Assembly (NCBI GenBank): GCA_902524955.1
Contig: CABZEY010000001.1
Span: forward strand, 1 to 64,000
DNA from: an uncultured Pelagibacteraceae bacterium
GTDB lineage: Bacteria > Pseudomonadota > Alphaproteobacteria > Pelagibacterales > Pelagibacteraceae
DNA: 64,000 nucleotides
Direction: 5' to 3'
Shown here: positions 37,036-47,034 of the stretch, in pieces
Position numbering within the stretch: the stretch's first letter is position 1
Layout of the letters: each line of letters begins with the position of its first letter
The notes under the pieces: model-generated
Database searches by the model: none
What the model was told of the DNA's origin: nothing
Seen by the model: the letters and a program-made list of their open reading frames with translations, nothing else
Position numbers and translations under genes: made by a program

Positions 37036-38604
37036 ATGGCAAAATTTTCTAAAAGCGATAATAGCGTTGCTGTTATAATTGGGTCTGGTGCTGGTGGCGG
37101 AGTTCTTGGAATGGAACTTGCTTTAAAAGGAATTAAAACAGTAATCCTTGAAGCAGGTGGACGTCACAATCCCCAAGACTTTGTTAATGACGAGTGGGCA
37201 TCATTTGGTCAGATTAGTTGGTTAGATAAAAGGACAACATCAGGTGACTGGAGAGTTGCAAGAGACTTTTCAGGATTACCTTCATGGATCGTCAAAGCCG
37301 TTGGAGGTTCTACTCTACACTGGGCTGGAGCAAGCTTAAGATTCCAACCACATGAGTGGAAAGTAAAAACTGAATACGGAAATATTAAAGGCGCGTCACT
37401 TGAAGATTGGCCTATTGACCATAAAGAAATGGACAAATGGTATACCAAAGCCGAAAATCACATGGGTACGTTAGGTACCGGTGGAAGAGAACGACTACCA
37501 GGAAATAATAACTACAAGGTATTCGAAGCTGGTGCGAAAAGAATGGGCTATAAAGATTTTCACACTGGTAATATGTCTATTAACTCTAAGCCTTATGACG
37601 GTAGAATAGCGTGTCAACAAATTGGTTTCTGTTTCCAAGGATGTAAATCTGGTGCAAAATGGTCATCAGGTTATGTTTCAATTCCTAAAGGAGAAGCAAC
37701 CGGTAAACTTGAAGTAAGAACTCATGCTCAGGTATTAAAAATAGAGCATGGTAAAGACGGAAAAGTTAACGGTGTTGTTTACGCTGATAAGAAAGGAACT
37801 ATCCATAAACAAAGAGCTAGAATTGTATGTGTAGCTGGTAACTCGATTGAGTCTCCAAGACTACTTTTAAATTCTGAGTCTAATATGTTTAAAAATGGAT
37901 TAGCTAACTCTTCTGGTCAGGTAGGCAGAAACTATATGCGTCATATGACAGCTAGTACGTATGCAATCTTTGAAAGACCTGTATACTTCTATAGAGGAAC
38001 TACAATGGCCGGTATCGTCACTGATGAGTCACGTAACGATCCTAGCAGAGGATTTGTAGGTGGTTACGAGTTAGAAACATTGGCATTAGGTTTGCCTTTC
38101 ATGGCTGCATTCTTAGATCCAGGACAATGGGGAAGAGAATTTACTGCTTCAATGGATCAATATGATCACATGGCAGGGCTTTGGATTGTAGGTGAAGATA
38201 TGCCTCAAGCATCTAACAGGGTAACGCTTCACAAAAAATTTAAAGATAAGTTTGGTATGCCGACTCCTAATGTGCATTTCTCAGACCATGAAAATGATAT
38301 TAAAATGAGAAATCATGCTTGGAAGCAATCAACAGCTCTTTATGAGTCAGTTGGTGCAACAAAGGTAATCCAAACCCCTCCTTATCCATCTACTCATAAC
38401 TTGGGTACTAATAGAATGAGTGCAAAAGCAAGAGATGGAGTAGTAAACAAACATGGTCAAAGTTGGGATGTAAAAAATCTGTTCATCTCAGATGGAAGCC
38501 AATTTACTACTGGAGCTGCAGAAAATCCTACTTTAACAATTGTAGCATTAGCAATGAGACAAGCAGAGTATATTGCTAAACAAATGTCTTCTAAGGCAAT
38601 CTAA
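37036..38604 (+). CDS. GMC-family FAD-dependent oxidoreductase
   Basis: VIIGSGAGGGVLGMELALKGIKTVILEAG, GGSTLHWAGASLRF, C-terminal NPTLTIVALAMRQAEYIA. Confidence 0.9.
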   Translation: MAKFSKSDNSVAVIIGSGAGGGVLGMELALKGIKTVILEAGGRHNPQDFVNDEWASFGQISWLDKRTTSGDWRVARDFSGLPSWIVKAVGGSTLHWAGASLRFQPHEWKVKTEYGNIKGASLEDWPIDHKEMDKWYTKAENHMGTLGTGGRERLPGNNNYKVFEAGAKRMGYKDFHTGNMSINSKPYDGRIACQQIGFCFQGCKSGAKWSSGYVSIPKGEATGKLEVRTHAQVLKIEHGKDGKVNGVVYADKKGTIHKQRARIVCVAGNSIESPRLLLNSESNMFKNGLANSSGQVGRNYMRHMTASTYAIFERPVYFYRGTTMAGIVTDESRNDPSRGFVGGYELETLALGLPFMAAFLDPGQWGREFTASMDQYDHMAGLWIVGEDMPQASNRVTLHKKFKDKFGMPTPNVHFSDHENDIKMRNHAWKQSTALYESVGATKVIQTPPYPSTHNLGTNRMSAKARDGVVNKHGQSWDVKNLFISDGSQFTTGAAENPTLTIVALAMRQAEYIAKQMSSKAI

Positions 38605-39003
38605 TTGTTAGGTTATTTTATTAAAAAAGGCCCCTTAGCTGGGGCCTTTTTTTTATGCTCAATATTATTATCGAACTGTTCTTCAATTCCTAAAGATAAT
38701 TCAAATAATTTCAGCAAAAGTCAAAAAGCAAATGTTGAAATTTTTACTGTAAGAGATTTTTTTACCCAAGGAATTCATCAACTCTATATAGATGTTTTTA
38801 ATAAAAATGAAGATGTGACTATAGGTGGTATGACTTTATATATCTTCGATAAAAACTGCGACGAAGTAAAAGACAATGATACCTCAAAAAATACTATAAA
38901 ATCTAAACCAGTCTTTATAGGTCCATTTAAAAATGGTGTAATCACTTTTCATCCTGGAAAAAGGTTAAAGTGTTATCTTGTGAAAAACTTTCATAAATAT
39001 TAA
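38605..39003 (+). CDS. Putative lipoprotein; ORF spans the upstream terminator
   Basis: MLGYFIKKGPLAGAFFLCSILLSNCSS: signal peptide with lipobox LLSNC; TTG start directly after GMC stop codon. Confidence 0.5.
   Translation: MLGYFIKKGPLAGAFFLCSILLSNCSSIPKDNSNNFSKSQKANVEIFTVRDFFTQGIHQLYIDVFNKNEDVTIGGMTLYIFDKNCDEVKDNDTSKNTIKSKPVFIGPFKNGVITFHPGKRLKCYLVKNFHKY
38623..38654 (+). terminator. Rho-independent terminator after the GMC operon
   Basis: AAAAAAGGCCCC-TTAGCT-GGGGCCTTTTTTTT. Confidence 0.85.
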
Positions 39004-39012
39004 AAAGATTAT

Positions 39013-39363
39013 GTGGTAAAAAAAAAAATGTTTTTTATTTTTAAGATTCTATTGTCAGCGATCGTTATCGCTGGTGCCAGTTGGCTGTCAGGTAAATATC
39101 CAAAGCTTGCGGGTTTTATAATCGCACTCCCGCTTGCAACTTTAATTGCATTAGTTTTATCTTACACAGAGCACAAAAATGCTGAAACCACTGTTACCTT
39201 TGCAAAGAGTATATTGATTGGCGTTCCAGCCTCTTATTTTTTCTTTATACCTTTCTTTTTTGCAAAAAGTTTAAATATGAACTTTTGGTTAATATATTCC
39301 TCTGGTTTAGCATTATTAGTAGTTGCTTTTTTCGTACATAAATACATTGTATCTTTTTTTTAG
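39013..39363 (+). CDS. Membrane protein (DUF3147-like)
   Basis: 4 TM helices, GASWLSGKYPKLAGFIIALPLATLIAL. Confidence 0.65.
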   Translation: MVKKKMFFIFKILLSAIVIAGASWLSGKYPKLAGFIIALPLATLIALVLSYTEHKNAETTVTFAKSILIGVPASYFFFIPFFFAKSLNMNFWLIYSSGLALLVVAFFVHKYIVSFF

Positions 39364-39365
39364 TT

Positions 39366-40592
39366 TTAAGCCGTAGCAACTCTTTTTATAGGACTCTCAT
39401 TAATAGGTAGATGCATTAATGTTGCAAAAAATGACAACAAGATTGAAAGATACCAGGCATAATCATAACTACCATAATTATCATAAAAATAACCACCAAG
39501 ATAAGCTCCTGAAAAAGATCCAAGTTGATGACTTAAAAATACAATACCCGATAACATAGCTAAATATTTAGTACCAAAAACTTGTGCAACAATTCCAAAT
39601 GTTGCAGGGATAGTCGCTAACCATAAAAAACCAAAGCAAATACCAAAAGAAATTGCTAATATATTGGAGGCTGGTAGCATTAAAAATAAAATAATAATTA
39701 TTCCTCTTAAAAAATATAAACCGCTCAAAAGGATTTTTTTTGAATATTTGTCCGCCAAATATCCCATCGTTAAAGTACCAAAGATATTAAATAGTCCTAT
39801 TAAAGATAAAATTGCTGCACCAGTCCATCCATCTAGACCTCTTTCAACCACATACTTTGGAACATGAGTTGCAATTAATGTAATTTGAAAACCACAAACA
39901 AAAAAACCTGCCATTAAAAATAAGTAACTTTTATAACCAAAAGCTTCTCTAAATGCCTCTGTTAATGACTGGTTTACTTCTTCTGATCCCTGACTAACTT
40001 TGTTTGAGTCCGGTTCTTTTAAAAATATCGACAGAGCTCCAGCAATTAATAATATAAAAACAAAAATATTAAGTATATTCCCCCAATTATATGTGCCAAA
40101 TAATGTATTAGATATTATTGGGTATATGAACATGCCAACACTAGCGGAGGCAGTAACGAAGCCTGCTGCTTTAGCTCGATTATGGTTTGGAAAATGCTTT
40201 GCTACTGTTGGTACAATTATTGGAGCTGCAGCACCACCTAAACCTATGCCCACTAAAATACCAAGGTTTATTTGAAATAATAGTCCCTGACTGTTTAAAT
40301 TACCTAATGAATAAATACCAAAAGCATAAGTAATGAGTGCGAGTAGTACAACTTTATTTGACCCATATTTGTCAGCAATAATACCAAAAATTGTTGCAAA
40401 AATCCCCCAAACTATTGCTTGAACTCCAATTGCAAGCCCGAAGTACGTGCTCGTAATATTTAAATCCGTTTCGAAAAACTGAAAAAATAAACCATAAGTT
40501 TGACGTATTCCCATTGATACAGAAACAACGAAACAACCTATTATTAAAGTATACAATGCTACTTTACTATTAAAAAACTTATTATCAGTCAT
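39366..40592 (-). CDS. MFS transporter
   Basis: 12 TM pattern, SVSMGIRQTYGLFFQFF...GIIADKYGSNKV...GYLADKYSKKILL. Confidence 0.88.
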   Translation of the reverse strand: MTDNKFFNSKVALYTLIIGCFVVSVSMGIRQTYGLFFQFFETDLNITSTYFGLAIGVQAIVWGIFATIFGIIADKYGSNKVVLLALITYAFGIYSLGNLNSQGLLFQINLGILVGIGLGGAAAPIIVPTVAKHFPNHNRAKAAGFVTASASVGMFIYPIISNTLFGTYNWGNILNIFVFILLIAGALSIFLKEPDSNKVSQGSEEVNQSLTEAFREAFGYKSYLFLMAGFFVCGFQITLIATHVPKYVVERGLDGWTGAAILSLIGLFNIFGTLTMGYLADKYSKKILLSGLYFLRGIIIILFLMLPASNILAISFGICFGFLWLATIPATFGIVAQVFGTKYLAMLSGIVFLSHQLGSFSGAYLGGYFYDNYGSYDYAWYLSILLSFFATLMHLPINESPIKRVATA

Positions 40593-41364
40593 CTAGGATG
40601 GACACTGTATCATTTAAGAAAATTTGTCCAGAAGTTATTGGTTTTAAATAAATTCCAAAATCAATATGACTATAAGTTTCGTTCAATTTCTGCGGTAGAT
40701 TGATATCTGTAATTCTTGAACGATATGGAAAATTAGTTGCTTTACATCTTGGTGTATTACAAAACACATTTAATACAACATTGCCAATTTTAATTTTCTT
40801 TTTTACAAGTTCCAACTCTTGCATAGCGGGTAGCCCATCAATTACAATATTTGCTCTAAAACGTTCGTGATCAACTTTGAGTCCTGATTTAGCCTCAAAA
40901 TCTCTAAGACTTTCTAGATTTATTAAAGATATAACATTATCATTAATCATATCAAAGAAAGGTGAGCTTGGATTATATAAAAAAAAAATATTTTTGTCCT
41001 TTAATCCATCTTCTTCTTTTTTAATTTCAAATGGAACCTTTTGTAGGTTTAAAAAGTTAAAATCTTTAATGGCAATTAACTCCTTACATTCTTTATAAAT
41101 TATCAGTTGATCATCTTTGAATGTAACTTGGTAGCTGTTTAATAAAGGAGTGTTTTTAACACTCAAATAACTTTGGTTATTTCTTAAATATTGTTTATTT
41201 TGAAACTTAATTGCCTCTTGCTCAGTTTTATTTCTTACAAAAGCAAAAATTCTGTCGTTTTTAATACCTTTGTCCTTTAGTATATTGAGCTTATTATCCT
41301 CAATAAAATTGAATGATTTTACTGGTGAGTAATAAAATTTTTTTATTTGAATATTTTGAAACAT
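40585..41364 (-). CDS. MOSC-domain protein
   Basis: FRANIVIDGLPAMQE, CNTPRCKATNF, DFGIYLKPITSGQIFLND. Confidence 0.85.
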   Translation of the reverse strand: MFQNIQIKKFYYSPVKSFNFIEDNKLNILKDKGIKNDRIFAFVRNKTEQEAIKFQNKQYLRNNQSYLSVKNTPLLNSYQVTFKDDQLIIYKECKELIAIKDFNFLNLQKVPFEIKKEEDGLKDKNIFFLYNPSSPFFDMINDNVISLINLESLRDFEAKSGLKVDHERFRANIVIDGLPAMQELELVKKKIKIGNVVLNVFCNTPRCKATNFPYRSRITDINLPQKLNETYSHIDFGIYLKPITSGQIFLNDTVSILDD

Positions 41365-41375
41365 TCTGATCTATT

Positions 41376-41510
41376 ATGATCATGCCAGAACATATGCAAA
41401 GTTACAACCAATCTATATTTTCAAATCTCTCGCAAGGAGAAATGATACAAATAGTAACCATAACTTTGATCTTAATATATCTCATATTTATCTTGCTAAG
41501 AAAAAAATGA
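41376..41510 (+). CDS. Small single-TM protein (44 aa)
   Basis: MIMPEHMQSYNQSIFSNLSQGEMIQIVTITLILIYLIFILLRKK. Confidence 0.5.
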   Translation: MIMPEHMQSYNQSIFSNLSQGEMIQIVTITLILIYLIFILLRKK

Positions 41511-41659
41511 TAAACTTTCGATCTATTAAAGAGCAGATTATTAAATATAAAAAAGAAATTCTTTTTACAGTTGCAATGGCCATGATTTGTTTTTCAATTG
41601 CCTTATGGGCTATAGGCGTAAATATAATTAAATATCATAATATACTCGGTTCATTTTAA
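41507..41659 (+). CDS. Small single-TM protein (50 aa)
   Basis: MINFRSIKEQIIKYKKEILFTVAMAMICFSIALWAIGVNIIKYHNILGSF; ATGA overlap with previous small ORF. Confidence 0.5.
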   Translation: MINFRSIKEQIIKYKKEILFTVAMAMICFSIALWAIGVNIIKYHNILGSF

Positions 41660-41769
41660 TATTCTTAAAACGCATACTAGATATGTTGATAATAGAATTA
41701 TGTATAAGATGCATAAGTGATAATTATCTTTGTGGGTTTAAAAAAAATTTAACGAAAGGGAGAAAATTC

Positions 41770-43059
41770 ATGAAAATTTTAAAAACCTTTATAGCTTTTG
41801 TCACCTTGTTTATCTTAGGTAGCTCGTTGGCAACTGCTGACACAACAATAAGTAAAGAAGGTCAGTATATATTTAATACCTTGGCATTTTATTTAGGTGG
41901 TGTTTTGGTAGCTTTCATGGCTGCAGGATTTTGTATGCTTGAAAGTGGTTTGGTAACAAACAAAAGTGTTTCTACTATAGCAGCAAAAAATATTGGTAAG
42001 TTTGCAATTTGTTCAATTATTTTTTTCTTATTTGGTTACAACATGGCATATGGTGTGCCAGAGGGTGGTTATATTGGAACATTTTCAATATGGACTGAAG
42101 GCTCAAAAATAGAAACAGGATATTCGGATAGCTCTGACTGGTTTTTTCAGACTATGTTTGTATGTGCAACTGTTTCAATTGTTTCAGGTGCTGTTGCAGA
42201 AAGAATTAAGGTTTGGCCTTTTTTCCTATTTGCGATACTAATGTCAGGTTTTATTTACCCAATATCCATGGGCTGGCAATGGGGAGGAGGCTGGTTAGCT
42301 AAAGCTGGTTTCTCTGATTTTGCTGGATCAACACTAGTTCATGCTTGTGGTGGAGCCGCTGCCCTAGCTGGTGTAATGGTTTTAGGGGCTAGAAGTGGAA
42401 GATTTACTGGATCTGGATCTAAAAGAGTCATGGTGCCTTTTGCAGCCTCAAGTATTCCATTAACCACACTTGGTACATTCTTATTATGGTTTGGCTGGTT
42501 TGGTTTTAATGGTTTCAGTCAGTTAGCAATGGGAACTTTTGACGATGCAACAGCAATTACTAAAATAGCAGTCAATACACATCTAGCAGGTGCTGCTGGA
42601 ACATTTGCTGGGGCTGTAGTTTCAAGAGTATATGGCGGAAAAACAGATGTAATTATGATGTTAAATGGTGCGTTGGCGGGTCTAGTAGCGATTACTGCTG
42701 AACCTCTTACACCAAACCCATCAACAGCAATGGTGATAGGTGCTATTGGAGCGGTTATTATGTACTTTGGTACTAAGATGCTAGAAAATTTTGGTTTAGA
42801 TGATGTTGTCGGTGCAATCCCGGTACACATGTTTGCTGGAATATTTGGGACATTAGTTGTGCCACTAACAAATGGAGATACCTCATTTGCAACTCAATTT
42901 ATTGGCGTAATATCGGTATGTATTTTTAGTTTTATTTTATCCTATGGGGTATTTAAAACTTTAAGTATGACAATTGGTTTACGAATAAGCAAAGAAGCAG
43001 AGAAGCTTGGAACCGATAAAGCTGAAATTGGAGTAGTCGCTTATTCAATAAGAGACTAG
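41770..43059 (+). CDS. amtB: Ammonium transporter
   Basis: GFCMLESGLV, FQTMFVCATVSIVSGAVAERI, GGGWLAKAGFSDFAGSTLVHACGGAAALAG; start moved to ATG 41770 (signal peptide). Confidence 0.92.
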   Translation: MKILKTFIAFVTLFILGSSLATADTTISKEGQYIFNTLAFYLGGVLVAFMAAGFCMLESGLVTNKSVSTIAAKNIGKFAICSIIFFLFGYNMAYGVPEGGYIGTFSIWTEGSKIETGYSDSSDWFFQTMFVCATVSIVSGAVAERIKVWPFFLFAILMSGFIYPISMGWQWGGGWLAKAGFSDFAGSTLVHACGGAAALAGVMVLGARSGRFTGSGSKRVMVPFAASSIPLTTLGTFLLWFGWFGFNGFSQLAMGTFDDATAITKIAVNTHLAGAAGTFAGAVVSRVYGGKTDVIMMLNGALAGLVAITAEPLTPNPSTAMVIGAIGAVIMYFGTKMLENFGLDDVVGAIPVHMFAGIFGTLVVPLTNGDTSFATQFIGVISVCIFSFILSYGVFKTLSMTIGLRISKEAEKLGTDKAEIGVVAYSIRD

Positions 43060-43069
43060 AATAATATAA

Positions 43070-43098
43070 TTTAGGGCCTGATACCTCGGGCCCTAAAT
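43070..43098. terminator. Stem-loop terminator after amtB
   Basis: TTTAGGGCC...GGGCCCTAAA. Confidence 0.65.
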
Positions 43099-43137
43099 AT
43101 TTCACAATAATATAATTACATGTAATATGAGCTACAT

Positions 43138-43383
43138 ATGATAAAAAAAATTATCCTTTTAGCGGCTATCTTATTACCTTTTATACTGTACTATTTATCT
43201 GTTTACCTGATCAAAAAAGACACTAGTAAAAAATTTCCAATGATTCCATTGTCACTTGCAAGCTTGATATTATTGGCCTTAGTTTTAATCTTTTTTAGAT
43301 TCTCTGACAACGATCCTTCAGATGGCAAATATACCCCTCCTCAATTTAAGGATGGAAAAATTATATCTCCAAAAACACGTTAG
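43138..43383 (+). CDS. Small membrane protein of unknown function
   Basis: Two TM helices, 81 aa. Confidence 0.55.
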   Translation: MIKKIILLAAILLPFILYYLSVYLIKKDTSKKFPMIPLSLASLILLALVLIFFRFSDNDPSDGKYTPPQFKDGKIISPKTR

Positions 43384-43502
43384 ACCATAAATATACACAT
43401 ACCAACACTGTTTATAACTACCATATCGTAATGGTTTTATTTTTGATTCAAAGATGATTCAAAGCGAGAACATTGATGTTAATGATAACAGGATATTAAC
43501 AG

Positions 43503-45326
43503 TTATGCTGGCAAAGTTTCTCTAGAGTATTTTTTTCGTTCATGGGCCAAGAGTAGCTTTTTTCTTAACCTTAAATTCTTAGGTGTTACTTCTAATAATT
43601 CATCTTCATTTACATATGCCATCATTTCTTCCAAGGACATCTTCACTGGTGGTGTTAGAGAAGTTAGGCCATCACTACCTGCAGCTCTTACATTTGTTAG
43701 CTTTTTTCCCTTTAAAACATTAATTTCTAGATCATTGTCTCTATTGTGCTCTCCCACAATCATGCCTCCATATACTTTGGTTTGGGGTTCAATGAACATA
43801 AGTCCTCGATCTTGCAAATTAAAAATTGCATATGCAACTGCTTCTCCACTATCAGTAGAAATCAACGCACCATTTCTTCGACCTTTAATATCTCCTTTAA
43901 ACTCTCCATATGAATCAAAAACCCTATTCATTACACCCGTTCCTCTAGTCTCTGTTAGAAACTTACTTTGATAACCTATCAAACCTCTAGTTGGCGCTTT
44001 AAAAATAATTCTTTTTTTATTTTGCCCAGTATCACGCATATCGGTCATTTCGCCTTTTCTTTGATTAATTGAGTCAATAACTGTGCTCGAATATTCCTCA
44101 TCAACATCAATTGTAACCTCCTCGAAAGGTTCTAATTTTTTATTACTTTCTTGTTTAAACAATACTTTTGGTCTCGATACAGATAATTCAAATCCTTCAC
44201 GTCTCATAGTCTCGATTAAAACTCCAATTTGAAGTTCACCTCTGCCTCCGATCTCAAACGAGTCCTTCTGATCATTTTCTTTAAATGAAATTGCAACATT
44301 GGTTTCAGCCTCTGCTAGTAATCTTTCTCGTATCATTGTAGATGTTACTTTTTTACCTTCCAGTCCTGAAATTGGAGAGTCATTGACCGTTATTGTTACT
44401 GACATTGTCGGAGGGTCTATCGGCGTAGATTTCAAAGCATCGTTCACCTCTAAGTGACATATTGTATCTGAAACTGAAGTTGTTTTTAATCCCGCTACAC
44501 ACACAATGTCCCCTGCCATTACCGTATCTGTTGCAACTTTAGTAGTTCCTGAAAATGTAAATAACTTTGTAAGTCTTCCTTCCTCTACTTTATTATTATT
44601 TAAATCTAATGATTTAACTGTATCATTTACTTTGGCAATACCGTGCACTACACGTCCAATTAGACAACGACCAAGAAAAGTATCTGAGTGTAGTAATGTC
44701 GATAACATTGCAAAGGGCTTACTAAGATCTACCTCTGGTTCCTTCACATGATTTAATATTAAATCTAAAAGAGGATACAAATTCTCTCTTTTTTGATCTA
44801 GTTCATAATTACACCAACCATCTCTTCCAGATGCATATAAAACAGGAAAATCTAATTGATGATCATTCGCATCTAAGGCAACAAATAGATCGAATATTTC
44901 ATTAATTACTTCTTTAGCTCTAGCATCCGATCTATCAACTTTATTAATAACAACTATTGGTCTCAAACCTTGAGCTAACGCTTTTGACAAAACAAACTTT
45001 GTTTGCGGCATTGGCCCTTCTGCTGCGTCAACTAAAAGTATAACACCGTCGGTCATGCCTAAAATTCTTTCAACTTCACCTCCAAAGTCTGCGTGACCAG
45101 GAGTATCAATAATGTTTATTCTTGTATCTTTCCAAATTACTGAGGTTGGCTTGGCTAATATTGTTATTCCTCTTTCTTTCTCAAGGTCACCACTATCCAT
45201 GATCCTTTCGTCAACTGTTTGATTTTCTCTAAAAAGACCGCTTTGTTTGAGTAAATTATCTATTAAAGTTGTTTTGCCATGATCAACATGTGCAATAATT
45301 GCAATATTTCTTAAACTGTTTGTCAT
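43503..45326 (-). CDS. typA: Ribosome-associated GTPase TypA/BipA
   Basis: [46 protein letters not shown]-terminal [27 protein letters not shown]. Confidence 0.95.
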   Translation of the reverse strand: MTNSLRNIAIIAHVDHGKTTLIDNLLKQSGLFRENQTVDERIMDSGDLEKERGITILAKPTSVIWKDTRINIIDTPGHADFGGEVERILGMTDGVILLVDAAEGPMPQTKFVLSKALAQGLRPIVVINKVDRSDARAKEVINEIFDLFVALDANDHQLDFPVLYASGRDGWCNYELDQKRENLYPLLDLILNHVKEPEVDLSKPFAMLSTLLHSDTFLGRCLIGRVVHGIAKVNDTVKSLDLNNNKVEEGRLTKLFTFSGTTKVATDTVMAGDIVCVAGLKTTSVSDTICHLEVNDALKSTPIDPPTMSVTITVNDSPISGLEGKKVTSTMIRERLLAEAETNVAISFKENDQKDSFEIGGRGELQIGVLIETMRREGFELSVSRPKVLFKQESNKKLEPFEEVTIDVDEEYSSTVIDSINQRKGEMTDMRDTGQNKKRIIFKAPTRGLIGYQSKFLTETRGTGVMNRVFDSYGEFKGDIKGRRNGALISTDSGEAVAYAIFNLQDRGLMFIEPQTKVYGGMIVGEHNRDNDLEINVLKGKKLTNVRAAGSDGLTSLTPPVKMSLEEMMAYVNEDELLEVTPKNLRLRKKLLLAHERKKYSRETLPA

Positions 45327-45405
45327 AAAGTCTGCGCTTAATACACTTTATTTTTTGATTTGCTAGTAAAAAAACGAAAAACAATTCTGCTAGATTTTGT
45401 TGATT

Positions 45406-45516
45406 TTACTTAACCTTTTGCTCAATTAAATTAATAGACTGTGAATTATTGCTGCTCACTATGCTTGAAGCTGTAGCCAAAAAAACAAAGAATAACATAA
45501 TTATAATTTTTCTCAT
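45406..45516 (-). CDS. Possible small secreted peptide (36 aa)
   Basis: MRKIIIMLFFVFLATASSIVSSNNSQSINLIEQKVK. Confidence 0.3.
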   Translation of the reverse strand: MRKIIIMLFFVFLATASSIVSSNNSQSINLIEQKVK

Positions 45517-45579
45517 GATTCTTTTTTGAATTATAAATGAGACAATGAATTAACTGAAATGTGTTATTAAATGGACAAC

Positions 45580-45921
45580 TTAATTTTTTTTAAACTTATT
45601 TTTTAAATATAATACTATAGCAGCAATTTCATATAAAAATGCAAATATATGAAATAAGATTGGTTGCTTTAAGATTTTATATAACCAATTTAGTTTTGGA
45701 ATATTTAACCAAACTACTAGAAAAGCTTTGGCTCCTTTAACAAGTTTTCCTTGATCCATTACGTGTAAACGTCTAGACAATTGATCTGTACTTAATTTTG
45801 TTATCTGAGACTCTTTTTCATTAATATCATACCACTCAAGTTTGTTTTCCATATTTTTATAAAGATCTATTTCTTTTTTACAGATACTGCACGATTCATT
45901 AAAAAAAACTTTTACACTCAT
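45580..45921 (-). CDS. DUF393 / DCC thiol-disulfide oxidoreductase-like protein
   Basis: VFFNESCSICKKEIDLYK, LSRRLHVMDQGKLVKGAKAF. Confidence 0.82.
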   Translation of the reverse strand: MSVKVFFNESCSICKKEIDLYKNMENKLEWYDINEKESQITKLSTDQLSRRLHVMDQGKLVKGAKAFLVVWLNIPKLNWLYKILKQPILFHIFAFLYEIAAIVLYLKNKFKKN

Positions 45922-46067
45922 CTATTTTTTTTTCTTTTCTTTTTTATTTTTCTTTGGCTCTTCTCAATATAATCTTTAAATAAACTTAATAATCCAAATA
46001 TAATTAAAGCACCTCCAGCTAAAAGACCGTATGATAATAGTAATTCAATTGAAGGTAACTCAGTCAT
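45918..46067 (-). CDS. Small single-TM, Lys-rich tail protein (49 aa)
   Basis: MTELPSIELLLSYGLLAGGALIIFGLLSLFKDYIEKSQRKIKKKRKKNR; ATGA overlap with DUF393 gene. Confidence 0.5.
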   Translation of the reverse strand: MTELPSIELLLSYGLLAGGALIIFGLLSLFKDYIEKSQRKIKKKRKKNR

Positions 46068-46344
46068 CTTCGTCTTCTAGCCACTGTTCCATAAATACTT
46101 TATAGCATGCATAACATATTACTGGTATGGAACCGAAAAAACCAATTGTGACACCAATTTTTATGCCATATTCAACACATGAAAAATGTGTCAATGTGAT
46201 TGTAGGTATTGTACACACTCCAAGCAAATATGGTAATCTCCATTTAAATGGAGGCTTAAAATATCTAATAAAATATACTATTTTCAAAATCATTATTGCA
46301 AAGTTCCAATTTTTTTTTTTTAATCTGCTATAGTTTATTTTCAA
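46060..46344 (-). CDS. Membrane protein of unknown function
   Basis: Three TM helices; overlaps start of the following small ORF. Confidence 0.5.
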   Translation of the reverse strand: MKINYSRLKKKNWNFAIMILKIVYFIRYFKPPFKWRLPYLLGVCTIPTITLTHFSCVEYGIKIGVTIGFFGSIPVICYACYKVFMEQWLEDEDD

Positions 46345-46353
46345 CTAAAATTT

Positions 46354-47034
46354 ATGCATAATTTAAATAAAAAATTCATATCTTTTTCAAAAAAACTTTA
46401 CCAATGTAACAAATGTAAAAGATTAGTAGATTTTAGAGATAATATTGCTTCTAAAAAACGAAAATCTTACATGGATCAAATTTATTGGGGCAAACCTGTC
46501 TCTGGATTTGGTGATTTGAATGGCAAAATAGTTATTGTTGGACTAGCCCCTGCAGCGCATGGTGCTACGCGAACTGGACGTGTTTTTACTGGTGATAAAT
46601 CAGCAGACTTTTTATTTAATTGTTTATTTAAATCAGGCCTAAGTAATCAGTCAAATTCAGACCATCTTAAAGATGGTTTGAAACTTAAAAATACGTTTAT
46701 TACTTTAGCTTTAAGATGTGTGCCACCCAATGATAAACCAACGAAGGATGAATTAAGAAATTGTTCAACTTTTTTTAAGGAAGAATTAAATATGATTAAA
46801 AATAAAAAAGTTATTGTTGCACTTGGTAAAATTGCATTTGATACTTGTATTAAATTTTATAAAAAAAATAATGGACTTAAAGGATCATTTAAATTCGGTC
46901 ATGGTGTAAAATATCGTATTAACGGCTTAACCATATTTGGTTGTTATCATCCATCGCCTCGTAATGTTAATACTAAACGGATTAACGAAACAAAAATGAC
47001 TTATCTGTTCAAAAGAGCTAAGAAATTAATCTAA
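46354..47034 (+). CDS. Family 5 uracil-DNA glycosylase (UDGb-like)
   Basis: CNKCKRL, IVGLAPAAHGATRTGRVFTGDKSADFL, RCVPPNDKPTKDELRNC (Fe-S cysteines), GCYHPSPRNVNT. Confidence 0.92.
   Translation: MHNLNKKFISFSKKLYQCNKCKRLVDFRDNIASKKRKSYMDQIYWGKPVSGFGDLNGKIVIVGLAPAAHGATRTGRVFTGDKSADFLFNCLFKSGLSNQSNSDHLKDGLKLKNTFITLALRCVPPNDKPTKDELRNCSTFFKEELNMIKNKKVIVALGKIAFDTCIKFYKKNNGLKGSFKFGHGVKYRINGLTIFGCYHPSPRNVNTKRINETKMTYLFKRAKKLI

Noticed and set aside
41660-41769. Possible glutamine riboswitch or nitrogen-regulatory RNA upstream of amtB
   Set aside because: The sequence did not show the conserved glnA/Downstream-peptide motif or a stable stem that I could recognise.
43446-43465. Short direct repeat GATTCAAAG ... 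GATTCAAAG
   Set aside because: Only 9 bp and next to AT-rich DNA; not distinguishable from chance without comparison.
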